A DNA stretch of 64,000 nucleotides, taken from assembly GCA_963971285.1 (NCBI GenBank), contig OZ020249.1, forward strand, positions 5,270,001-5,334,000, written 5' to 3'. Below the pieces are notes generated by a model. It worked only from the letters and a program-made list of their open reading frames with translations. It was not told where the DNA came from and made no database searches. The stretch comes from Astropecten irregularis. Its lineage: Eukaryota > Echinodermata > Asteroidea > Paxillosida > Astropectinidae. Below, in pieces: positions 14,001 through 26,000 of the stretch. A program made the translations under genes and the position numbers. Positions within the stretch are counted from its first letter, which is position 1. Each line of letters opens with the position of its first letter.

Positions 14001-17000
14001 ATCGCACAATTTATTCAAACGGGGCTAAACTTAGGATTATCAAAATGCTCATTTGAATAAAAAAATTGTTTTGCTTGGCTTATTTCTACATCCTTATAAA
14101 AATACATTTGCGGGTAAGGGCTAAAAGTAGGCTTTCAAAGGATAACACATGATCGGTATTGAAAGATCAGGTAGAACAGCGCCCACGCTTCGTCTGATCC
14201 AACACGTACTTGGAATAACAAATGGAGTGGATCTTGAGCTCACTAGACTAGCTGAGCCGTATAAAGCCAATGATAAAACAGAGAAAGACTGGAATGTTTT
14301 CAAATCAAACATTTATACTAGTTTTACTAGTCCTGCCACGGCAGGTAGGCCCCTATTTGGTTTTACATGGCATTTCAGTCAAGAATCTTTATGTGAGGGT
14401 TCTATATTCACAAACCATCTTTACACTTTGTAATGTTTTTATATGGTTATTCTTTTCTTATTTCTGTTTCTCCAATCTTAGCCAATTGTTTACCATGCCT
14501 TAAAAATATTGTTTATACAATAATAACAACTCTTGATACAGTGAAAAAACAAATTGAATATAAAATAGAAGTAGACAGAAACAATTGAGACACACACAAA
14601 ACGAATCTTTGCAAGGTAATAGTCTTGAAATGTCAGTGTTATCCAAGACTGTGCAGGTTTTATAATGGAATGACTGGCCTAAGAAGGCACTCGCCCTACT
14701 TTTGACAATCATGAGGGCAAACATGTAATGTGCCTGCTTGGCCTGATGATGCAGGCAGATAGATGGCAAATGAGCTATCAGAGTTTGTGCTTAATGCCCA
14801 TTTTATTGAATCTGCTAGCGGTTTCTCCCATCACGGACATATTAACAACCTTCACCTTTGCCGAGCGAATCCAATTACGACTGCTTTACTCACAATCTCT
14901 CCAGTTGCTTCCACCGCTTGCCGTGATTTTTTTTCTGTTTTTGGCACGATTCCAAGGAGGAGGGGGGAGGAGATGGGGGAGGAGTGAGGAGGATCGAGAA
15001 GGGGAGGGGAAAATGGATGAGCTTAATGCTGTCAAAAAAAGAAAAAAAAAAGAAGCTTGCTGACGTTTTGATCTTTTGATGCAATTTGTGATTTTTCCTT
15101 GGCGTGGGGGGATCATGGCAGGCTGATCCTATAGACGAGATGTGATTATGTCTCTTGATTGGTAGCTGGAGGGCAACGTTTATTACCACGTAGTAAACGT
15201 AGTACATGGAGATATATGACTTGGCCCTGAGTGGGTTTTGCTTGTTGCATTCTGAGTGACGTGCCTCGTGACGGAGTCAAAGAATATCATCGTCAATCCC
15301 GTTTATTTCAATTTCGGCGCAATTTCAATTTTAATATTTATGGTTGTAAACTCGAAGAGCTCTCCGCTGAGACTTAAAAGTGCAGTTACTTTTAGAAAAA
15401 AGTATTTAGAAAAACAAGCATTTTTGCAAAAAAAATTAGGAAGGCTCACGAAAAAATGAAATAAATATCTTCGAAAAATAAATGTGAGGAATATAAAACA
15501 TGTAGAAAGTAAAGTGCAACATGTATGAGACAAAACAAATTATGCTCATACATGTATTATGAAGAAATTGCTACCAGGCCTCTTGTATCAAACAACACTG
15601 CTAATTGCCACATTTGTTTGTTTACAGATCCTCAAGAGCCATATGCAGTTGTGGTTCTACTGGAGAGTGACCTCGTGGTCGTTGACCTAACAACACAAGG
15701 GTAAGTAGCCTTCTTTTCCCTTAAAGCAGACATGCAACTTTTCCTCGGATCAGCTGATTTTCTCTTTTTCCACTTCAATCTTATGCCATTGAAAAGTGAA
15801 AAACACTGTACAAAGTCTTGTTAAGACTGGAATTTCCTCTTTTTTTGTTAATTCTGAGTTGCATGCCTGTTAAAGGTAGTATCATACTTTGGTAAGAAAC
15901 CTAAACAGAAATGTTCACAGATTTACATATAACTAATACAGGGTATGAAGATGGTGGTGGTAGAAACATACCATTAAAATGTTTCCGCCCGAAATGGTGT
16001 ATTTATCCAGAAATTAGTAAAACAACGACTGGAAATCTTTTTGATCTTTTAAATTGATCAAAAATAAAAGAGAAAAGACTTCAGAAATACCGTGGCTGTT
16101 TTTCACTGTTTTCTCAAAAACTGGGCACCGTATGGGACTGAAATTTTCACAGATGACTGTTACTGTATCTGTCTTGATATTTTTGCCCATGAATCTGTAT
16201 TTCCTTGATAAAAACCAAAGTCTGATATTACCTTTAATAGTTAACAATCAGGCTTAAGGGAACACGTTTTTGTCGGGGGTGGGTTCCGGGAATCAAGATA
16301 ATCTGCAAGAGCAAAGCCATTTCGGCATGAGGTCTGGAGGTTGCTTATGAGTTTACAACCACATTCGGGACATTAATTTAACCCTAACCCCCTAGGGGCA
16401 TTTTACTGAGTACCATCCTGAATCCTCCACAATCCTCCAATGGTCAGACTTTAAAAACTGTGTTCATCCTGAATCCTCCACAGTCCTCCAGTGATCTCAC
16501 TTATACTCAAAATGAGAGGACCCTGAATCCTGAATCCTTCAGAATCCTTCAGTGGCCCTACCTCAAAAAATGCGTTTATCCTGAATCCTTGCAACTCCTC
16601 AAGTGGTCCTCACTTGAAAATGACATTACATCCTGAATCCTCCAAAATCCTCCAAAACACCAGAAGGATTTTGGAGGATTGAGGAGGGTTAGGGTTAAGG
16701 AAACAAGTTAGCATCTGAAAGTCAGCATTTTGAAGATATCAGACTTCAGCGTGACATTTTAATGTCTCCTTAAAAAGTTTTAGCTACCTTTTAAAGACAA
16801 GGCTCTCAAAATGAACATATGACAATTTCAAGTTCATTGGTTTGGAGGATGTTTAGAAATAGTGAAGTAAAGTTTCGTGCATAACCCTATGGGAATTTCG
16901 CCCTAACATACCTTGAAGCGTTACAATTATAAATGGGGTATTAGGGAGACATTTTAGCGTGTAAATGTGGACATTTGGGAGACATCAGGACTTAGGGAGA

Positions 17001-20000
17001 CTTTTTGATGTCTCCCTAAGGTACCAGGGGTCGATTTCACCAAACTCTTCGTAACTTACTGTCAATCGTAGGACTTTTGATGCATTGAAGCCCTACATGG
17101 GATAGGCCCCCTACGATGGGTTATCCTTCGTAACTCGAGTTACGATCGATCGCAGGGCTTCGTGAAATCGACCCCAGGTACCTTTTAAAAACATATTTTT
17201 ATTGTCCCTATTCTAATAGAAGACAGAGAATGCTCTCAATATGAACATATGTCAATTTCAAGTTAATTGGTTTGGAGGATGTGTAGAAATAGGCAAGAAA
17301 AATTTGTGCATGACCCTATGGGAATTCGCCCTAACTTCCATGTAGCGTTATTATTGTTAACATCAGATTCATATTCTTGTTTTCTTGTAATAATCCACCC
17401 TTTCCTTCGTTCCAGGTATCCATGCTTTGAGAATCCCTATCCCATGGATCTACACGAATCTCCGGTCACCTGTGTGCAATACTACGCCGACTGCCCCTCT
17501 GATCTCATTCCGCATTTGTATTCAGCCGGCTCCAACAGCCTCAACAGAAAGAAACAGCTGTACAGTAAAAAGGTCGGTATTTTTATTATTGTCATCGTCT
17601 GTTAAAGGGACGGTACAGAATTGGTAAGACAAAATACACTTCAAGATCACAGATTCACATCAAACTTACACAGTTTAATGGTGATGATAGGAGAAAACAT
17701 CCCATGAAATGTTTTCGTCTGAAATGCCATATTAAGTGAGAAATAAATGAAACTATTTTCCGATTGGAATAAATCGCTTTGAAGCGTTTTATTCATTCGT
17801 TGAAATGTGTAAACAGGTTTTCACTATTTTCTCGTGACCCAGATGGCTGATTGACCTCAAACTTCTACAGGTTTGTCAGTTAAGGTATATGGGTGGATTA
17901 CATAATGTGCTTTCACTGTCAGCAACGGTTTTGTCGCAAAAAACAGTTCTGTACCATCCCTTTAATGCTTGAAGATACCCTGCCCAAGGTTTGAGCGAAG
18001 AATTGGCAGAAAAAAATCATAAATTTTTCATTTAGTTGATGATCCACTGATAATATTCAGATATAAATCAATATTGTATACACTCCAAAAAGACGGCTAA
18101 TGGAAGCCATTTTTGCTTCTATGGGCATTTATGAAATGGAGGCTCAGGCTCTGTCTCAGGCTCCGGTTCAATCTCGCAAATCCATTCTGAAATAACTGGT
18201 ATCAAAGTAGAGGCTTTTGGCTGCGGTTCTGAAGTAGAATCTCTGGTTTAAAAAGGAAAACAGAGCTTTAGCTTCAATGAAAAACCACAACCTATATTTT
18301 CAGCATAAGGGTGTCAGAGCTGGAGCCTGGGCCTGAGCCTAAGCCTCTGTTTCATAAACGTGTTATATTCCGTTCTTTATATTTTGTTCTGGATATCTTC
18401 CTGAAGGGAGATGTTGTTCTGAATAAAAGAATGTAACATAGAATCATAGAAGGCTTCCTTTAGTCTTTTTGGAGTGTGTATCGTATAGAATTATTTTCAC
18501 TTAGCCTTTGAGAAAGATTCAGCCAGGATTGAAATGTCAGGCCATCCTTCTAAGCACTATGTATGAGCTGTTAATTCATAAAGAGAGGTGCTTAGAGTTA
18601 GGAGGGCCTGACAATCATGGTCTCAGAGATGGAGCAGAGGGCCGAACACTTCGATCCTTGCAAGATCCTGTTAGGATTGAAATGTCAGGCCCTCCTTCTA
18701 TTAAGCAGTATTTATGAGCTAACAAATTCAGAAAGGTGCTTAGAGTTAGGAGGGCGTGACTATTTTGAATCCTAACAGGATCTTTTTCAAAGGCTAAAGA
18801 TCTGCTCGGATCGAAAAGTCAGACTTTCCTATGTCTATATTGTATATTTCAGGTCGTTTGTTTGTTTGGTTGATGTGCAGTTTGCAACGCTTTTACTTGT
18901 ATTCAATTTCAGAAAGGTTTAATAGTTTGAAAAACCATAGATAATTGGTTTCAAAAATTTGATAGACTAAATTATGTACCTTTTATTTTAACATACTTCA
19001 TTCATAATTTTGAAAAGTCCATGCCAACCTTTAATTAAAAAGAATTAACTGCTGTTACTTAAAGGTAGTATCATACTTTGGTTTTTGTCAAAGAAGTACA
19101 GATTCATTTTTTTTTTAGAAAACAGTGAAAAACAGCCACAGTATTTCTTAAGTTTTTGATCTTTTTAAAGATCAAAAAGATTTTCGGTCATTGTTTAACT
19201 ATTATTTTTGGATAAATACACCATTTAAGGCGGAAACATTTTAACAGTATGTTTCCACCACCACCATCTTCATACCCAGTAAATCTGTGAACATTTCTGT
19301 TTTGGTTTCTTACCAAAGTATGATACTACCTTTAAAGAATAATTTCAGCAGAGCTAGGTATTAAACAAAAGCTTGGAATCCTACTTGAACTGATTTTGTT
19401 GTTGTTGTTGTTGTTGTTGTTGTTTTCAGAACTGGCCTGTGAAGGGTGGAGGCTGGGGAAGTGGAGGCAGCAGTGAACAGGAAATTGTCATCACTGGGTA
19501 CAAATCTCATTCTCATTAATCACTCAAATTACTATACAGGGTGTCCAAAAAACCCTGCAACACTTGTGTCAAGAACTTTTATATGAAAATTAAACTGTTT
19601 ATCAATTTAAGATTCAGATATGTGATACAACTATGTCTTGGCTATCACCATGTCAAATTTGAGCAAAATTGGATTAAAATTGAGTGAAAAAACTAAGACT
19701 GAATTACCCAACCTCAAAACCTGATTTTCATCTTTCTTTCATACACATTATGTGTGTATTGACCACTATGCGTGTTATCCTTGCAAACTTGTTTTTAAGG
19801 AGTACTCTTTCAATTGGTCATATTTTCCCCAATTTCAGCCCGATTTTGCTTAAGTTCTACATGGTGATAGCCAAGACATGGTTGTATGATATAACTGAAT
19901 CTTGAAGTGATAATCAGTGTAATTTTAACATAATGGGTCCCGACACAGTGTTGCGTTTTTTTCTGGGACACCCTTTAATAAGACCTCATTCCTTAGTAAC

Positions 20001-23000
20001 CATGGCTTGATGAAAAAGTCCATTTGTATGAGTAATTATTTGGAAATGTTTGCGGTTCTTGATTTTTATGGCCTTTACAAAACCTAGCTTGACACACTTG
20101 AGGCTAGGCTTGGGATTTATTTTGCTACTGCCATTTGAGAGGCTCACAAAACGAAATGAAGTAATAGCGTTCCGCACTAATGACGTCACACCGTGCATGC
20201 ACGCGCACACATACCTCCACTCACCACACGTTTGCATGGCCGGTTGCAATGTTTGTCTGAGGTTCGATGCTATTTTTAGAATGAAGTGCGCAGTGCTATT
20301 GGCGAAGGTGCAGAAAGGCTCCAGCTTCGTCATGTATCTCAAGCCCTGCATTTCCATTTAGGACACAAAATGGTGGTAGCATAATAAATCCCAAGCCTAG
20401 CCTCTAGCCTCATTTTGTAATAATTATCCTTTGTGTAGCTTCATTACCAGCAAGGGCTCCAAACATTCATAGTTATCGTTATTTTTCCATTGTTGAAAAA
20501 TGAAAACTTCAGAATGATGTAAATATCTGTGAATTGTGATTATGAGTTGTGATTGATTTTGTTTTTCAGACATGCTGATGGCACCGTCAAATTCTGGGAT
20601 TCCTCTCAAGGTGAGCCATTTATTTGGGAAAAATTTTTCCTTTATTTTTCGAGGACAAAGTATTAATCAAACAACATACAGTGCTGAAAGAGACAAGTTC
20701 CTGCTTAACATTTTCTTGTGCTTTTTTGTCTTTCTCATCTGCTGGGAATGCAGTCATGCTTCAGGTTCTGTACAAGCTCAAGACCTCTAAGGTCTTTGAG
20801 AAGCAGAAGCAAGCCCGGAGCCTGGACGGAGACGAGGAACCCTTTGCCATCCAGATGGTCAAGCTGTGTCAGGAGAGCCGCCTGTTAGCCATAGCCGGAG
20901 CCAGTGGCCACGTTATACTGTACCGGTTTAGCCGCTTGGAGGTCACTACCGAACTCACGGTAAGCCACTCACAAGCTCTAGCTGTTTATATTGCTTCTTG
21001 TAGTTATTGAAACCAAGGATAACTCAAATGCTCACTAGGCACTGTAGCTTGAAAGCCTGATGTAACCTTTTTATGGAAAGATGTAGAAAAGGTTTTATGT
21101 TGTTGTTTTTTTTAATTTGGAGGGAAACCCCACAGTAAGATACCGGGTCAAACCCATGTATTTCAAAAAAGCGTGTTCTAGTCATTTTCATCAAACTTTG
21201 TTTAACCGGTTTTGGACTGGTGTAAGCAGTTTCAATTCAGCCATGCACTAGTAGGGCCTGTGCCCATCGGCTGCCTCTCAGTACGGTGCACCGGAGCAGA
21301 TGGCTTCTTCGACACATCCTGACGGAGCGTCCTGGGCTGCGACCTCCAGCGGACCTAGACCTCTACAAACCCAATCCTGCCACTGCGAGGTGGTTAGAGA
21401 CCCTGTCAGATTCAATCTAGCTCTGCCACTGCCTCATACGAAAGAACTTGAAAGAACTGAGAAAGTTCTAAATAATTTTTCCTTATGGTTTGCTGATACC
21501 ACATACCTAGGTGCTTGAGATCGCTATTCTGTACGAGCCAGAAGAACCAGACACTCCCGAGGCTGAAACTCCGCCCCCTCCCCCACCGACGCCCCTGAAG
21601 CGGAACACCAGCACAGTCAGTGCCAGCTCTATAGCCAGCGCGGTGAGTGCCCCGTCTGTGCCCAGTAGCCAGAGTGCATCGGGCGGGGCCACAGCGGGCA
21701 GCGTGTCCTCCAGTACCCAGGCCATGAGTACCAGTTCAGGGGAGGGGATTAGAGACAACGTACCCAACCTCAAGGTAGGTTTTTTTTCATATATTCTCTC
21801 TTGGATGATTTCCTATATGTATGTAGTGATAGTTTTGGTATCGTATACAAAAATAGCTTTGTGGTTTACTAGGGAGCGTTTATGACTGGAGGCTCAGGCT
21901 GTGGCTGCGGCTCCACCTCCAGCTCAGGCTCAAACTCAGGCTTAAACTCAGGCTCCAGCTCAGGCTCCAGCTCCGGCTCCATTTCGTGAATTCATTCCAA
22001 AATAACGGGTATCAAAGTAGAGGCTTTTGGCTGCGGTTCGGAAGTAGATTCTCTGATTTAAAAACCATAACCTATATTTTCAGCATATGGATGACATAGC
22101 TGGAGACTGAGCCTGAGTCTGAGCCTCTGTTTTCGTAAACCCCTTAAGTAAGACCTCTGCACCAGGAGGTTCTCGGCCCGAGTCCTACCTGAGGCGGACT
22201 TGTAAAGGTAGCACTGTGATTTTTGAAGGTAGGATTCTCAAGGATCAAAATCTTCCTGCTTGTGATCTTTGCAACAGGTGAAAGGCGGGCCCCACAAGAG
22301 GTCGGCCGGATTCCAGCCCGATCTATGCTGTCAGCTGGTGTGGGTGGATGGCGAGGCACCGTCAACTATCACTACCGTGGAGATCAACTCATGCTATGGA
22401 CTGTAAGTTCTTTGAAAAGTTCTAGCTAGGATGAGTTCTGTTTTTGCAGTTCTCTGTTTGCAGCCCTTTATTCAAATTTGGTGAGAGAAAGTAAGACACT
22501 GGTCAGGCCTAGCCTGCGGTGAAAAAGCCAGGCCATGCCCAGGTCTTTGGACCTGTAATCCTCCTCTTATCAGCCCTTAACTTGACCTCAAGAGACCTGC
22601 TGAAACTTAATTAAAGCCTGGCTCATTGATACAGTCTATGATCAACATGACCCTCAATAAGTCAATCGGGTAAGTGCCAACTGTGATCCAGGACACAGCA
22701 GGGGCTCGGAATTCAAGGCTAGGGATTGTAGAAGCCCTAGACCTTAGTCAATGCCCAGGCCTAGGGTCATTTTCACCAAACTCATCGTAACTTACTATCA
22801 ATTATAGGTCTTATGATGCATTACAGACCTATGTAGGATACGATGGATTCTTTAATACAGAAAATATGTTACCTTTGATACCTACAAAAGGGACGATCTG
22901 GGGTTTGAGCTCTGTGTCGTGCCGTGTGTGTGTGTGTGGTGTGACGTTATGGTCCTAATAGTTTCAGCGGTTATGCTTGTGCATGCGCATTTTGAAAATG

Positions 23001-26000
23001 CATTCTGTAGGTATCAAAGTTGACATATTTTCCTAATAGAATACAAAATACCTTTGGATTTGGGGAGATTTTCCTTCTTAACGCAAGTTACAATTGATCG
23101 CATGGCTTGGTGAAATTGACCCCAGGCCCTATAAACCTGATTGAATGGCCATGATTGATTAAGCAGTTGACCGATGGCTTGAGTGCTTCTCCCCTCTTTT
23201 GATCTGTAAAACACAGTCTAGCTTTCGGCACCGTCGCCGGTCTGGTCATCGTCGATTTCCAGCAGAAGACCTGCCTCCTGAACATGGGCACCCCAGACCT
23301 CTACGGCTCGGCCGACCCTTACACGAGGACCCCCCGGTCCCCCAAGAAGAACAAACCCCAGGGTCTAGGCGACATCGTGGAGCAGTACATGGCTGACCCA
23401 GAGAGGTGCAAGTCCCCCACAGGTAGCAGTGCCGAGCAGGTAGGTTTTGTAACCAAGATGATCTCAACAACCAAGATAATCTCAACAACCTTTACTTATA
23501 TGGAATCACAGTTTAATCGTAATTAATCTATTAATCCATGTCAAATCTGATGCAGAGGTGGAAGATCAAGGCATATTACTTGCTGGACTTCTAACAGCAA
23601 GATTAGTCTTAACATGAGTTGTCAGTATCACCCTAGTACTTGCAGCTTGAAATTGGAACTCCACAAAAAGCTATCTGCTTTATACCATGGAGACCATCCA
23701 TCAGTAGTGTAGACACGTCCTCAGACCTGGGGGGATTGATCGTGTAGCTGGGTCGTTCTTCCATATACGTTTGTGCACAAAATCATTTTTTATATATATA
23801 AAAAGTGAAAACCTGGGGGGCGTTGCAACCCCCCTAGCCCCCCCGGGATCTACGCCCATGCCATCCATAGTGACATATATAGTGTCTTTACTCATTTTTG
23901 TGGCCGCCATGACATATGACATTATGGGCGAATTTTCAATCACTAACTGCATACCGTTATTGCGCTTTTCAAGGCAGTTGACCGCTGTTTAATAACTTTC
24001 TGTGTACATTTCACTTGATTTCTAATTATCGTAAACTAAAGCAAAGAAACATTTTTCAGAAAAAAAATCATGGCACTATAAAAACACACAAAGACAAATG
24101 TGCGCAGATTTGTGATGCACTATGTATCATTATACGTCATTAGAATGCATGTGCAAACATCGCATAACAAAACTGCGCAGATATTTGTTAATTTGTGATA
24201 TACGATGTATCAAACATCACAAATATGTGGGGAGATATTTCTGATGTGCCTCCTGCGCCACCTTTCTTTGCTGTCTTGCGCATGATATGCACAGTTAGTT
24301 TCACACTGTGAATAATGTAATGAGCGCCCTAAGTGTCATGTGTCATGGCGACCACCACATCTCGCGGTACGAAACCACACTATTGTGACATTAAATTAAC
24401 ATCAGTTTGAATTTAACATTATGCTTAATAGTACTTTTTGAAGTCGACAGCTGGGCCCATTTTCATGGAGTCTGTTACGGCTTTATTTTGTGCTTACGGG
24501 CACTGCTGTGTGTGAAATCTATTTCATGGAATCCGTAAGCAAGACTTTGTGGTTAGCGAAGAATTTCTAGGCTAACTGTGATTATTTTCTGCTAACGGGC
24601 CGTCATATGCATTCTGCAGAAATTCCTTGCTTACCGTTACCAAAAAGAAATACTGTGAAATACGCTAAACCGTAAGCAAAAAGAATCTTCTACTGTGAGC
24701 AAGGAATTTTTGTTAATGGTAACAGATTCCATGAAATTGGGCCCTGGGGTTGATTTCACCAAACTCATCATAACTTACAATCAATCATAGGACTTGTGAT
24801 GCATTGCAGTCCTACATATGATACAATGGTTTATCCTTCATAACTCATTTGTACCCTTCTCACACAGTTATACAATCTTTTGTCTCCATCGTCACCCTTT
24901 TCTCTCTCTCCAACTCTCTCCCCCTCTTTCTCTCTCTCTCTGGACAGCAGAATGGTGTCTGCGTAAGCCCCACCAGCGGCAGCAACAATGCCCGCAAGCA
25001 AGGGCGCAACAACCACGACCCCGCCCAACTCAAACGCAGTAAGTCCCAGGGTTCGCGCAAGCTCATCTCCAGCAAGGCCCAGTCCATCTGCTCTGATTCT
25101 GGCAACTGCGGGCCAGGGGAAGGTACTGCACTGTGTCCGGCTGTGTTCTCTTGGTGGACTCCTGCTCCAGTCACTCTATTCGATTCTGTTCTTTATTTCT
25201 CCGTGTGTGTGTGTGTTTCTTTTCCTTTGTAGTTGGCACTTCTTCTTCTTCTGTTTTCCTGTGTTTAATTGGAAAGGTTTTCTGTCAAGATGTCTTAGAT
25301 GCTGTCCTTTTTTTATAGTGGCTAGATTGTCATAGTTTTTGGATGTTGGAACGGCTTCTGGTAACGATCTTTGATTTGTTGTGTTTTTGGCCAGATTGCC
25401 GCCGGCTAGTTTGTGTTTGTCCTGGCGCTATTAACGTGTCTCAATTGATTTGTGATGATGCAGATCACGGCCTTTACGCTGCCTTTGATGTGATCTGATT
25501 CTGTCAACAAATAATCGGCAAATGATGACCGCACATATACTCTTTGTGTTCAGGACCGTTGCTCTTTGCACATTGTATTTGAAAGTTACTTTTGCCAATT
25601 GTATAAAAATGTCCACAGCAGCATGGCACACTTGTTTGTTTTGTCGTGCCAACATTTGTACCGGTATTTAACTCGCAATCTGTCAGTTTTATCAGAGTTT
25701 TTAATGTTGGATCTATCAAGATTTTCTTCAAGAGCGGGAATCCTGTAAAGAGTTGTTACTACAAGTCTAGTGTGGTATAAAGTTCACAGAGCTTTTAACT
25801 GAAGGTTTAAAAACGTAGTAAAACGGAGAGAAAAATATCAATTTTTTTTTTCTTCATGAATGACTATTTGAAAAGTTTTCCTATACTTACATAATGAGAA
25901 AAAAAATTTGAAGAATTTCCTATCCAAGAAAAAGGACCACAAATTTGCCGATTTTTAGCCGGCGCCAAAGACATTTTTGTAAAAAGGGGACTCGCCAACG

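Noticed and set aside
14149-14433. 94-codon + strand frame in the intron before exon 4
   Set aside because: Protein-like for a few residues but without a known family, and the phase and splice sites do not fit tomosyn.
16378-16698. Interstitial telomere repeat
   Set aside because: Only two CCCTAA-like units at each side, in inverted orientation and flanked by TTAA; a transposon explains it better.
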